Below, piece after piece: positions 16,656 through 25,558 of a stretch of 64,000 nucleotides of DNA. This DNA comes from Bacillota bacterium (lineage in GTDB: Bacteria > Bacillota_A > Clostridia > Christensenellales > Aristaeellaceae). Below the pieces are notes generated by a model, which was not told the DNA's origin, did no database searches, and was given only the letters and a program-made list of their open reading frames with translations. The stretch spans positions 1-64,000 of the forward strand of contig JAEZSP010000052.1 in NCBI GenBank assembly GCA_023421735.1, in the 5' to 3' direction. Position 1 is the first letter of the stretch. Each line of letters starts with the position of its first letter. Made by a program: the position numbers and the translations under genes.

Positions 16656-17903
16656 ATGAACGTACAATCAGTTTTAACGGCGAATGCCGCGCGCATGGAG
16701 ACCCTTTACGCGGGCGTCGACCAGACAAAAAGATATGAGGCGGTGGCGGAAGGATTCCGAAAGCGCTTTTCCGAGGAGCCCACGATGTTCGTTTCCGCAC
16801 CCGGCCGCGCCGAAATCATCGGCAACCACACCGATCACAACCGCGGGCGCGTGCTCGCGGCATCGGTTGACATGGACATCGTTGCGGCGGTCAGGCGGCG
16901 CGACGACATGCGCGTCGAGATGTATTCGGACGGATATTCGCGTCCGTTCAAGGTGTCGCTCCAGACGCTCAAACCCATCGTGGGCGAGCAGGAAACGACC
17001 CTGTCGCTTATTCGCGGCGTCGCAGGGCGTCTAAATGAGCTGGGTTATGAAATCGGCGGGTTTTCCGCGTATGCGAATTCGACCGTTCTGAAGGGCTCCG
17101 GCCTATCCTCCTCTGCGGCGGTCGAGGTGCTTTTGGGTTCGATTCTCAATGCGCTTTACAACGAATGGAAGATCGATCCCAAGACGATCGCGCAGGCTGC
17201 TCAGTACGCCGAGAACAACTATTTCGGCAAGCCCTCCGGGCTGATGGACCAGATGGCGAGCGCGATGGGCGACCTGGTGGCGATCAACTTTGGACCGGAA
17301 GCGCCCAATGTGGAGACCGTGGCCTACGACTTTGGCAAGAAGGGCTATGACATCTGCGTGGTGTCCGCGGGCGGCGAACACGGGAACCTGACGGAGCAGT
17401 ATGCGGCGATTCCCGCGGAGATGAAGGATGTTGCAATCGCGATGGGCAAGGAAGTGCTCGGCAGCACGACCGCGACCGAAATCGTGAAGGCGATCCCCAT
17501 GCTTAAAAACAAGGTGCCTGATCGCGCGATTTTGCGCGCGCTGCACTTTGCGGACGAGACAGAGCGCGTGCGCATGGCGGTTGAGGCGCTGAAAAAGGAC
17601 GACATTGAGGCGTTTTTCTCGGCGATCAACGAATCCGGCGAGTCGAGCTGGAAGCTGTTGCAGAACATCTTTGTTCCGAACTCCGACAATCAGGAAATGA
17701 GCATGGCGCTCGAGATGAGCAGGCGCTACCTCGAGGGCAGAGGGGCATGGCGCATTCACGGCGGCGGGTTTGCGGGGACGATCCTCGCGTTCGTGCCCAA
17801 GGATGTGACGGAGGAATACCGCGCGGTGATGGATGCGACGTTCGGCGAAGGCGCGGTGAGCGTACTGGCGATTCGGCCGACAGGCCCGGTTTACTTGAAA
17901 TAG
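16656..17903 (+). CDS. galK: Galactokinase (GHMP family)
   Basis: Phosphorylates galactose at C1. The galactokinase signature GRAEIIGNHTDHNRG lies near residue 53 (the usual form has GEHTDYN, so Asn replaces Glu). The GHMP ATP-binding loop is LKGSGLSSSAAVE and the C-terminal glycine-rich loop is IHGGGFAGTI. Length 415 residues is normal. GGGG lies 7 bases before ATG 16656; an ATG at 16650 would add two residues. With divergent galT it provides two Leloir steps. No UDP-glucose epimerase is seen in the window. The amidohydrolase gene follows after 11 bases and is probably cotranscribed. Confidence 0.92.
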   Translation: MNVQSVLTANAARMETLYAGVDQTKRYEAVAEGFRKRFSEEPTMFVSAPGRAEIIGNHTDHNRGRVLAASVDMDIVAAVRRRDDMRVEMYSDGYSRPFKVSLQTLKPIVGEQETTLSLIRGVAGRLNELGYEIGGFSAYANSTVLKGSGLSSSAAVEVLLGSILNALYNEWKIDPKTIAQAAQYAENNYFGKPSGLMDQMASAMGDLVAINFGPEAPNVETVAYDFGKKGYDICVVSAGGEHGNLTEQYAAIPAEMKDVAIAMGKEVLGSTTATEIVKAIPMLKNKVPDRAILRALHFADETERVRMAVEALKKDDIEAFFSAINESGESSWKLLQNIFVPNSDNQEMSMALEMSRRYLEGRGAWRIHGGGFAGTILAFVPKDVTEEYRAVMDATFGEGAVSVLAIRPTGPVYLK

Positions 17904-17914
17904 GGAGTGAACAT

Positions 17915-19069
17915 ATGATTCTCATCAAGAATGCTGATCTTTATACGATGGATGAAGCGGGCCGCGTGACGCGCGGTGACGTTTTGATGGACGGCGCGAA
18001 GATCATTGCCGTGGGGCAGAACCTTTCGGCCCCTGGCGCGCAGGTATTCGACGCGAAGGGGCGCGTGGTCATGCCGGGCATTGTGGATGCCCACTGCCAC
18101 ATCGGCATGTGGGAGGACGGCATGGGCTTTGAGGGCGCGGACGGCAATGAGAGAACCGATCCCGTGACGCCCGCGCTGCGCGCGCTGGACGCCGTGAACC
18201 CCGTCGATCCGTGCTTTCGCGAGGCAATTGCGGGCGGCGTGACGACGGCCTGCACCGGCCCCGGATCCGCCAACGTCATTGGCGGGCAGTTTTTGGCGAT
18301 GAAGACGGCAGGGCGCACCATGGACGAGATGGTGATCAAGGAGCCGCAGTCCTTGAAAAGCGCCTTTGGTGAGAATCCGAAGCGCGTCTATTCCGGGCAG
18401 AACAAGGCGCCCTCCACGCGCATGGCGACCGCCGCCATCTTCCGCAAGGCGTTTACCGAGGCGCGCACGTACATGGAGAAGTCCGACAACCCCGATCCCG
18501 AAAAGCGCCCCGCGCGTGATTTGGGGCTGGATGTGCTCGCGAGCGCGTTGCGCGGGGATCTGCCCGTTAAGATGCATGCGCACCGGGCGGACGACATACT
18601 GACCGCGATTCGGCTGGCTGCCGAGTTTGGGTTGCGGGCGACCGTGGATCATTGCACGGAGGGATACCTGATTCTCGACGAGCTCAAAAAGGCGAATATC
18701 GTGGGCTGCATCCTGGGGCCGATCCTCGGCGAGCGTTCGAAGATCGAGCTTCGCAACATGACGTTTCGCGCGCCGAGCGAGTTTTACAAGGCGGGCGTGC
18801 CGTTTGCGCTGATGACCGATCATCCGGTCATCCCGATTCAGTATCTGCGCGTGCAGGCGGGCATCTGCGTTGCGGAGGGGTTGCCGGAGTACGAAGCGAT
18901 GAAGGCGATTACCGCCAATGGCGCGGAGATGATCGGGCTTGCGGACAAGGTCGGCTCGATCCGCGCAGGCAAGGACGCGGATGTCGTGATGTATGACGGC
19001 GATCCGCTGGACTGCCGCAGCAAGGTGGCGCTGACAATCGTAAACGGAGACGTGGTTTTCGAGAGATGA
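17915..19069 (+). CDS. Amidohydrolase family protein
   Basis: A 384-residue metal-dependent hydrolase of the amidohydrolase (imidazolonepropionase-like) group. The N-terminal beta-sandwich is followed by GIVDAHCHIG with the metal-binding HxH near residue 67. Further metal or catalytic residues lie in KMHAHRADD, TVDHCTEGY and MTDHPVIPI. The C-terminus returns to the small sandwich domain (GKDADVVMYDGDPLD). The natural substrate cannot be predicted. AGGGAG lies about 7 bases before ATG 17915. Its stop overlaps the start of tsaE in ATGA. Confidence 0.85.
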   Translation: MILIKNADLYTMDEAGRVTRGDVLMDGAKIIAVGQNLSAPGAQVFDAKGRVVMPGIVDAHCHIGMWEDGMGFEGADGNERTDPVTPALRALDAVNPVDPCFREAIAGGVTTACTGPGSANVIGGQFLAMKTAGRTMDEMVIKEPQSLKSAFGENPKRVYSGQNKAPSTRMATAAIFRKAFTEARTYMEKSDNPDPEKRPARDLGLDVLASALRGDLPVKMHAHRADDILTAIRLAAEFGLRATVDHCTEGYLILDELKKANIVGCILGPILGERSKIELRNMTFRAPSEFYKAGVPFALMTDHPVIPIQYLRVQAGICVAEGLPEYEAMKAITANGAEMIGLADKVGSIRAGKDADVVMYDGDPLDCRSKVALTIVNGDVVFER

Positions 19070-19509
19070 AATATCTGACGCGCGGCGCGCGCGACACATT
19101 TGAGTTTGGCGCGGCGCTCGGGGTAGACCTTGCCCCGGGCGACGCCGTGCTTTTATCGGGCGAACTGGGCGCGGGCAAGTCGGTGCTCGCGCGGGGAATT
19201 GCCGCCGCCTGCGGGATTGACGGGCCTATGCCGAGCCCGACTTTTACGATTATGATCCCCTATGAGGGCGAAAAAAAACTTTATCACTTTGACCTCTATC
19301 GGCTCATGGACCCCGACGAGTTTTATGCGGCGGGGCTGGAGGAGTTTTTGGGCGGGGATGGGATCGCGGTCATCGAATGGCCGGAAATGGCGGATTTAAA
19401 CCCATCTGGCGCAATCCGCGTCCATATTGCGCGCGGTGCGGATGAGGACGAGCGAATCATCGAGACCGGGGCGCGGCGCGCGCTCGAAAGATGGGAGGCG
19501 GACAGGTGA
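19066..19509 (+). CDS. tsaE: tRNA threonylcarbamoyladenosine biosynthesis ATPase
   Basis: TsaE is the ATPase partner in t6A37 modification of tRNAs that read ANN codons. The 147-residue protein has Walker A in LSGELGAGKSVLARGI, the switch-like PSPTFTIM, HFDLYRL and the terminal VIEWPEMA segments of the family. It overlaps the amidohydrolase at ATGA and tsaB at GTGA, so the three are translationally coupled. tsaD is not in this window. Confidence 0.93.
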   Translation: MKYLTRGARDTFEFGAALGVDLAPGDAVLLSGELGAGKSVLARGIAAACGIDGPMPSPTFTIMIPYEGEKKLYHFDLYRLMDPDEFYAAGLEEFLGGDGIAVIEWPEMADLNPSGAIRVHIARGADEDERIIETGARRALERWEADR

Positions 19510-20204
19510 ACATACTTGCAATTGACACCTCAGGCCCCGTCGCGGGTTGCTGCGTTATGACGAACGGGAAGATTGCGCAGCTGATTGAGATGGACAATGG
19601 GTTGACTCATTCCGAGACGATCATGCCGGCGATCGACCGGGCACTCGAGGCGGCAGGGGTTTGCGCGCGGGAAATCGATTTATTCGCGGTGGTTGCGGGT
19701 CCCGGTTCCTTTACGGGCGTGCGCATCGGCGTTTGTGCCGCGAAGGGATTTGCGCATGCGTGGGGGAAGCCCTGCGCGCCGATTCACGCGCTGGAGGCGC
19801 TGTCGCTCAATCTCGCCGGATTTGACGGATTGGTGTGTCCGATTCTGGATGCACGGCGCGGTCAGGTCTATTGCGCGGCGTTCGATGTGAAAACGGGCGT
19901 GCCTGTGCGCGCTTTGGACGACGACGCGGTGGCGCTCGAGGATTTTATTGGATCGCTCCCGCCGTGCGAGAAATACGCCTTTGTGGGCGACGGTGTGCCT
20001 GTGAACGCGGAAAAGATCAAAGTAATGCTCGGCGCGCGCGTGTTTTTGCCGCCTGCGCATTTATTATCGCTGCGCGCGGACGCGGTGGCGGTGCTTGCGG
20101 CACAAAAGGAAGACGAGTGGGTTGCGGCGCGCGCACTGACGCCTGTCTACCTGCGCAAGCCGCAGGCGGAGCGCGAACGGATGGAGAAGCTCAATCATGC
20201 GTGA
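19506..20204 (+). CDS. tsaB: tRNA threonylcarbamoyladenosine biosynthesis protein
   Basis: TsaB scaffolds TsaD in t6A synthesis. The ASKHA-fold start ILAIDTSGPVAGCCV and the PGSFTGVRIGVCAAKGFAHA segment are typical. GTG 19506 is taken as start because GGGAGG lies 6 bases before it and it overlaps the tsaE stop. Length 232 residues is normal. The gene overlaps rimI by eight bases. Confidence 0.92.
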   Translation: MNILAIDTSGPVAGCCVMTNGKIAQLIEMDNGLTHSETIMPAIDRALEAAGVCAREIDLFAVVAGPGSFTGVRIGVCAAKGFAHAWGKPCAPIHALEALSLNLAGFDGLVCPILDARRGQVYCAAFDVKTGVPVRALDDDAVALEDFIGSLPPCEKYAFVGDGVPVNAEKIKVMLGARVFLPPAHLLSLRADAVAVLAAQKEDEWVAARALTPVYLRKPQAERERMEKLNHA

Positions 20205-20667
20205 TTTGACTTTTACGCCCATGACGTTGGCGGACATTGATCAGGTGGAGGAGATTGAGCGCGCGACATTCGCGATTCCATGGTCGCGCGCTTCGCTCGA
20301 GCGCGAGGTGATGGAGAATGTCTGCGCACGCTATCTGGTGGTACGCGACGGCCCTGAGATTCTCGGTTATGCGGGCATGTGGTTTGTCATCGACGAGGCA
20401 CACGTCACAAACGTCGCCATACGGCAGGATGCACGCGGACAGGGCATTGGAGAGGCACTCATGCGCGAGCTGATCCGGCTTGCGGCGCAGAGCGGCATGA
20501 CGTGGATGACCCTCGAATGCCGCCGTTCAAACCTCGTTGCCCAAAACCTTTACCACAAGCTCGGTTTCGTCGATGTCGGATATCGCAAGCGCTACTACGA
20601 GGACAACCGCGAGGACGCGCTCGTGATGGCGCTGGAAGCGCTGGGTGAGGGGGAAGACGGGGCATGA
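20197..20667 (+). CDS. rimI: Ribosomal-protein alanine acetyltransferase
   Basis: A 156-residue GNAT protein of the RimI type, which acetylates the N-terminus of ribosomal protein S18. The acetyl-CoA loop is QDARGQGIGEALM; the pattern ECRRSNLVAQNLYHKLGFVDVGYRKRYY is characteristic of RimI. Position directly after tsaE and tsaB is the classical arrangement. It is the last gene of the run that may start at galK. Confidence 0.9.
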   Translation: MRDLTFTPMTLADIDQVEEIERATFAIPWSRASLEREVMENVCARYLVVRDGPEILGYAGMWFVIDEAHVTNVAIRQDARGQGIGEALMRELIRLAAQSGMTWMTLECRRSNLVAQNLYHKLGFVDVGYRKRYYEDNREDALVMALEALGEGEDGA

Positions 20668-20744
20668 TGCCGGGGGACCCCTTCCGAAGGAACCGCGATC
20701 CCATCGGAAGCCCGATCTGGGAGAAGGGTTTTTATCTGTCTGCC

Positions 20745-20774
20745 GATCGCCTGGGGGTAGCCCCCCGGGCGATC
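20745..20774. terminator. Stable hairpin after rimI
   Basis: GATCGCCTGGGGG pairs with CCCCCCGGGCGATC with a small internal irregularity and a TAG loop. No T-run follows directly. The 275-base gap to the next gene holds only this and a promoter. Confidence 0.45.
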
Positions 20775-20889
20775 GAGATTAAGCCATATATTCGATTTTC
20801 ATCCCTGTGTTTTCGGGGCTCCGATTCCGGGCAGCCGACAAGAAATGAATGTTTTTGCCGGGGCGCAGGGGCGGGGCCTTGCATACGAT

Positions 20890-20918
20890 TTGACAGAAAG
20901 TGCCGCTTGCGCTACAAT
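20890..20918 (+). promoter_or_regulatory. Promoter of the alpha/beta hydrolase gene
   Basis: TTGACA, 17 bases, TACAAT, followed by AAAGGAG 8 bases before ATG 20943. Confidence 0.8.
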
Positions 20919-20942
20919 GTATCCGGTAAAGGAGCCTGATCG

Positions 20943-21722
20943 ATGTATTTTGACCATGGCAGCGCGCGTATGTACTACGAGACGCACGGCGCGACGGGCG
21001 ATCCGCTGGTGCTTTTGCACGGTTGGGGCGGAAAAGCGGACAGCATGGCACCCCTGACCCGCGACTTCAAGGAGACGCGGCGGGTGCTCGCGGTGGACTT
21101 TCCGGGGCATGGACAGAGCCCGGAGCCGCCGGAGCCTTGGGAGGTCACGGAATATATGGAACTGACGCGGGCGCTCCTTGCGGAGGAGGGCTTCGCGGGT
21201 GCTGATATTGTGGCGCATTCATTTGGCGGGCGCGTGTCGATCCTACTGGCGGCGCAACATCCCGAAATGGTCAACCGGCTTCTGCTCACGGGCTGCGCGG
21301 GCATTCCGCCCAGACAGGCGAACAAGGTGAGCACGAAGACGCGCGCATACAAGGCGCTGCGCGGCATGGCGGACAACGCTGTCACGCGCGGGATGTTCGG
21401 AGACAGGGTGGACGACTGGCGCGAATCGCTGGTGCAGAAGTTCGGCTCGGCGGATTACAGGGCGCTTACGCCGTCCATGCGGCAGACGTTCAATCGGATT
21501 CTGAAGCAGGATCTGACGGAATATCTCAAAAAGATTAAGGCACCGACGCTTCTCGTCTGGGGCGAGAACGATACGGCGACGCCGATCTGGATGGGCGAGC
21601 TGATGGAGAAAGAAATCCCAGATGCGGCGCTCATTCGTTTCGCGGGGGCGGGACATTTTGCATATCTGGATCAATATCCGCGCTTTCTGGCCATTGCGCG
21701 GGCATTTCTAAAGGATCGCTGA
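20943..21722 (+). CDS. Alpha/beta hydrolase
   Basis: A 259-residue alpha/beta-hydrolase-fold protein. The oxyanion-hole region is LVLLHGWGGKADS, the nucleophile elbow is VAHSFGGR with Ser near residue 91, the acid is expected in LVWGENDTATP and the catalytic His in FAGAGHFAYLD. There is no signal peptide. It is close in type to proline iminopeptidase or carboxylesterase-like hydrolases; the substrate is not predictable. It has its own promoter. Confidence 0.87.
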   Translation: MYFDHGSARMYYETHGATGDPLVLLHGWGGKADSMAPLTRDFKETRRVLAVDFPGHGQSPEPPEPWEVTEYMELTRALLAEEGFAGADIVAHSFGGRVSILLAAQHPEMVNRLLLTGCAGIPPRQANKVSTKTRAYKALRGMADNAVTRGMFGDRVDDWRESLVQKFGSADYRALTPSMRQTFNRILKQDLTEYLKKIKAPTLLVWGENDTATPIWMGELMEKEIPDAALIRFAGAGHFAYLDQYPRFLAIARAFLKDR

Positions 21723-21851
21723 TCGGATGCCAGGTCGGCAGGTCGGCTTTTGGGTTTCGCACGGCGAACGGCGAACGGATGAGCGGAGCGGAAAACTGCC
21801 CGTGTGCCCTGTGCAGAGACGGTTTGGAATCCTGAATAACGGAGGGCGGGC

Positions 21852-23450
21852 ATGACACTGAACTGGATCGAAATCGTGCTGACTGCGGCGTGCTGCGCCG
21901 TTGGCGCGCGTCATTACATTCATATGCTCCAGCTCGAAAGCTACCAGCTTCCCGGGTACAAGCGCTATCTCAACCGTACGCTGGACCGGATGTTCCGACG
22001 TCTGGTGCTGGTGGGTGTGGTTTTTACACTGATGGGCTTTGCGATGACATACATCCTCCAGCCTTTTACGGTGGGCATTCCGGAGAAGCGCGCGACCATC
22101 GCGATGTGGGTGACGCTCACGCTTTTCATCATCGTAACCGGGGCGCTCGCAGTCGTCGATTTCCGTGCGCCCGCGAAAAAGCCGCTCGTCTTGACCAAGC
22201 GCGCCCGGCGGCTGTACATCGCGCTCGCCGCCATCGCGCTTTTGGGCTGTACCATCGTCTCGTTCATTGGACTGCCGCCGTACATTATATACGCGGCGGT
22301 CGCATATCTCGTCTATGCGGCTGAATTTGCGGAAGAACCCATTGAAAAGCGCATCAATATGGGCTATTTTAACGCGGCGCGGGAAAAGCTCGCCGCGCGC
22401 AGCGACCTCATCAAAATCGGCATTACCGGCAGCTACGGAAAGACATCCACCAAGTTCGTGCTGCGCGACATCCTTTCGGTGAAATACAACGTACTTGCGA
22501 CGCCGTCAAGCTTCAATACGCCCATGGGCGTTTCGTCCATCGTGAACGACAAATTGAAGCGCGAGCATCAGGTGTTCATCGCCGAGATGGGCGCGCGCCA
22601 CGTAGGCGACATCAAGGAAATGTGCGATCTGGTGCACCCGAAGTATTCCGTGTTGACCTCCATCGGCGAGCAGCATCTTGAGACATTCGGGTCCATCATG
22701 AACATCGTAAATACGAAAAACGAGATCATGGAAGCGTTGCCGCCGGACGGCGTGGGCTTTTTTGCCTCGGACGGCGAATACTGCGACCGATTGTTTGCCA
22801 AACTCGAACGCGAGAAATACCGCGTGGCCTTCGACCCCATGCGCAAGCCGCACATGCTGATTGGCGAGGTGGAGGTTGACACGCAAGGCAGCCGCTTCAC
22901 ACTGACGTGTTCTGACGGCACGTATGCACGCTGCCGCACGAAGCTCCTGGGACGGCACAACATCCAGAACATCGCGCTTGCGGCGTCCGTGGCGAAGCGG
23001 CTCGGACTGACCATGGAGGAGATCGCGCGGGGCATCCGGAAAATTACGCCCGTGGAACACCGGCTCCAGCTCATTCCCGGACAGATCACGGTCATCGACG
23101 ACGCGTTCAATTCGAACCCCGCCGGTTCGCGCGAGGCGCTGAACGTGCTGGGCGGGTTTTCGGGCAGGCGGTTCATTGTAACGCCGGGCATGGTGGAGCA
23201 GGGCGAGCGCGAGGATTCCCTGAATTTTGCGTTCGGCACGCAGATGTACGGGAAAGTGGATGTCGCCATCCTCGTTGGGCCCAAGCACACCAGGCCCATC
23301 TTTGAGGGCATGGTCGAGGCAGGTTTTGACGAGGGCAGAATTTACGTCGCAGACGATCTCAACGAGGCGACCGATCTTTTGCGCGAACTCGGGCGACCCG
23401 GCGACGTGGTGCTGTTTGAAAACGACCTGCCGGACAATTACAGCGAATAG
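21852..23450 (+). CDS. Membrane-anchored MurF-like ligase
   Basis: The C-terminal 370 residues are a Mur ligase: ATP loop GITGSYGKTSTK near residue 197, FIAEMGARHVGDI, SIGEQHLETFGS and the ADP-forming domain with VIDDAFNSNPAGSREAL. This is the pattern of MurF, which adds D-Ala-D-Ala to UDP-MurNAc-tripeptide. The unusual part is an N-terminal extension of about 165 residues with five hydrophobic segments (for example LVLVGVVFTLMGFAMTYI and LYIALAAIALLGCTIVSFI) that would tether the enzyme to the membrane. The D-Ala-D-Ala ligase follows after 26 bases. The start has GGAGGGCGGGC in front. Whether this is the only MurF of the cell cannot be seen. Confidence 0.85.
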   Translation: MTLNWIEIVLTAACCAVGARHYIHMLQLESYQLPGYKRYLNRTLDRMFRRLVLVGVVFTLMGFAMTYILQPFTVGIPEKRATIAMWVTLTLFIIVTGALAVVDFRAPAKKPLVLTKRARRLYIALAAIALLGCTIVSFIGLPPYIIYAAVAYLVYAAEFAEEPIEKRINMGYFNAAREKLAARSDLIKIGITGSYGKTSTKFVLRDILSVKYNVLATPSSFNTPMGVSSIVNDKLKREHQVFIAEMGARHVGDIKEMCDLVHPKYSVLTSIGEQHLETFGSIMNIVNTKNEIMEALPPDGVGFFASDGEYCDRLFAKLEREKYRVAFDPMRKPHMLIGEVEVDTQGSRFTLTCSDGTYARCRTKLLGRHNIQNIALAASVAKRLGLTMEEIARGIRKITPVEHRLQLIPGQITVIDDAFNSNPAGSREALNVLGGFSGRRFIVTPGMVEQGEREDSLNFAFGTQMYGKVDVAILVGPKHTRPIFEGMVEAGFDEGRIYVADDLNEATDLLRELGRPGDVVLFENDLPDNYSE

Positions 23451-23476
23451 AGACGAATCGCTTTTTGGAGGATCGT

Positions 23477-24673
23477 ATGAAGTTGAATGTTGCGGTCATC
23501 TACGGAAGCCGCACCTGCGAGCATGATGTGTCGGTGATTTCCGGCATGCAGGCGGCGGGCGCGCTTGATCAACGCGAATATCAGGTGGAACGGGTTTACA
23601 TTGCGGGCAACGGCAAGTGGTACGTGGGCCAGGCGCTTTCTGATATGAAGTTTTTTCAGAAGCCGGATTTTTCAAAGCTCGAATGTGTGATGCCGGCAGC
23701 GGGCGAGGGGAAGCTGCGACTTTTGCGCGTGCCGCGCAGAAAGAGCCTTTTCGAGCGTGCCTTTGGGAAGGATGATTCCCTTTACGGCGAATACGACGTG
23801 GTTCTCCCGGTTTTGCACGGCATGAACGGCGAGGACGGAACATTGCAGGGCATGCTGGAATTGTTCAATGTGCCGTACACATCGGCGGGCGTGCTGGGCT
23901 GTGCGGTGGGCATGGACAAAATCGCCATGAAGCAGCTCTACAAGGGCTGCGGGATTCCGGTGCTCGACGGCGTTTGGTTTACGCGCGCGGCTTGGGGCGA
24001 CGCGCGCGAAAAGTACCTCGACGAGGCGGAGGCGGTTTTACAATACCCCATGTTTGTCAAGCCGGCGAACCTCGGATCGTCCATCGGCATCGCGCGCGCG
24101 GACGACCGGGAGGCGCTGGAGGATGCAATCGATACGGCGTGCAGCTATGACCGTCGCATTTTGATCGAGCAGGGCGTATCCGAACCGCGCGAAGTGAATT
24201 GCTCGGTCGTTGGCTACGGCGAACGCGCGAAGGCGTCCCTGCTCGAGATGCCCGTGACGCAGAAGGAGCTTTTGGACTTTTCAGACAAGTATCTGAGAAG
24301 CGCGAAGGGCGGAGCGAAGGGCATGGAGGCGCTGGCGCGCCGAATTCCCGCGCCGATCCCGGACGAGATGACCGAGAAGATCAAGGCGCTCGCGCTCGAG
24401 GTTCATCGCGTGATGGATTTAAAGGGCGTCGTGCGCATCGACTTTATCATCGACAAGGACGACAATGTCTACGTCAACGAGGCAAACATCATTCCCGGCT
24501 CACTGGCCTTTTATCTTTGGGAGCCTGCGGGCCTGCCGTTTGACAAGCTTCTGGATACCATGATTGAGGACGCGTTCCAGGCGCATGCCGACAAGAACGG
24601 CTCCGTCTTCTCCTACGATTCCGCGCTGATCTCGAACATTATATCGGGGGCGAAGGGGAAGCTGGGGAAGTAG
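23477..24673 (+). CDS. ddl: D-alanine--D-alanine ligase
   Basis: Makes the D-Ala-D-Ala dipeptide of peptidoglycan. The ATP-grasp protein of 398 residues starts with NVAVIYGSRTCEHDVSVISG and has PVLHGMNGEDGTLQGMLEL, the VKPANLGSSIGI ATP-binding strand and the metal-binding VYVNEANIIPGSLAFYLWE end. The usual PGFT of Ddl is replaced by PGSL. GGAGG stands 6 bases before ATG 23477. It lies directly after the MurF-like gene, whose substrate it would supply. D-Ala-D-Ala versus D-Ala-D-Lac specificity cannot be settled by eye. Confidence 0.88.
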   Translation: MKLNVAVIYGSRTCEHDVSVISGMQAAGALDQREYQVERVYIAGNGKWYVGQALSDMKFFQKPDFSKLECVMPAAGEGKLRLLRVPRRKSLFERAFGKDDSLYGEYDVVLPVLHGMNGEDGTLQGMLELFNVPYTSAGVLGCAVGMDKIAMKQLYKGCGIPVLDGVWFTRAAWGDAREKYLDEAEAVLQYPMFVKPANLGSSIGIARADDREALEDAIDTACSYDRRILIEQGVSEPREVNCSVVGYGERAKASLLEMPVTQKELLDFSDKYLRSAKGGAKGMEALARRIPAPIPDEMTEKIKALALEVHRVMDLKGVVRIDFIIDKDDNVYVNEANIIPGSLAFYLWEPAGLPFDKLLDTMIEDAFQAHADKNGSVFSYDSALISNIISGAKGKLGK

Positions 24674-24722
24674 AGCGGGGGAGGTCGCCCATCTGGCGGC
24701 AATCGGCATAGGAATCACAGAT

Positions 24723-24747
24723 CGGTCGCCCGGGGTTCGGGCGACCG
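24723..24747 (+). terminator. Hairpin after ddl
   Basis: CGGTCGCCCG pairs perfectly with CGGGCGACCG around GGGTT. CATTTGTG follows, so the U-tract is weak. Confidence 0.5.
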
Positions 24748-24781
24748 CATTTGTGCATATCGTTTGAGGGAGGTGGAGCGG

Positions 24782-25558
24782 ATGGGGATCCATTTAATCT
24801 TCGATCAAAGCGCTGAGATTTATGATCGTCTGCGCCCGCGGTATGTGAAGGCGCTGTTTGCGGATGTCGCCGCCTATGTGGGGACAGGGCGACGCGCGCT
24901 TGAGATTGGCGCGGGCACGGGGCAGGCGACCGAGTCATTTCTTGCTTTGGGCTTTGAGGTGACCGCCCTCGAACCCGGCGCGGAGATGGCCAAAATGTTG
25001 CGCCGGAAGTTTGGGGAAAATCCGCGCTTTCGCGTTGAGGAAACGCTATTTCAGAATTACATGGGGGAAGAGGCATTCGACCTGATCTATGCCGCGACAT
25101 CTTTTCACTGGATTCCGGAAGAAATCGGCTATCCCAAGGTGCGGGCGCTTTTGAAACCGGGCGGCACGGCCGCGCTCTTCTGGAACCATCCTGCGCCGGT
25201 GCCGGAATGCGCGGACATGGATGCGGACATCCAAACCGCCATCGCAAAGCACACCGGATGGTCGAAGCCGAAGCCGTTTGACCGGGATGCCCTCTCGCGC
25301 CGCCAGCTGACCTTTCTGCAATACGGATTCAGGGACGCACAGACGCATATATACGAATCGCGGCGGCATTTGACCGCGCGGGAACACGACCTGTTATTTG
25401 ACACCTATTCTGATTTTCTCTCGCTCGCGCCGGATGTGCGGCGCGCACTGGGCAAGGACGTCATCGCCGCCATCGATGCGCACGGCGGGACGATTGCGCT
25501 TTTGGACACCATCGACCTGACCCTCGCACGGAGGCCATGGAATGAACCTCAGCATTGA
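24782..25558 (+). CDS. Class I SAM-dependent methyltransferase
   Basis: A 258-residue methyltransferase. Motif I is ALEIGAGTGQATE near residue 42, followed by VTALEPGAEMAKML and the post-core FDLIYAATSFHWIP strand; FHWI is typical of the UbiE/Tam-like family. The substrate is unknown. Start ATG 24782 is preceded by GGAGGTGGAG. Its end overlaps the following helicase gene by 17 bases. Confidence 0.85.
   Translation: MGIHLIFDQSAEIYDRLRPRYVKALFADVAAYVGTGRRALEIGAGTGQATESFLALGFEVTALEPGAEMAKMLRRKFGENPRFRVEETLFQNYMGEEAFDLIYAATSFHWIPEEIGYPKVRALLKPGGTAALFWNHPAPVPECADMDADIQTAIAKHTGWSKPKPFDRDALSRRQLTFLQYGFRDAQTHIYESRRHLTAREHDLLFDTYSDFLSLAPDVRRALGKDVIAAIDAHGGTIALLDTIDLTLARRPWNEPQH

Noticed and set aside
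20664..20939. A 91-codon frame between rimI and the hydrolase gene
   Set aside because: It spans a hairpin and the promoter of the next gene, lacks a ribosome binding site and has no family-like sequence.
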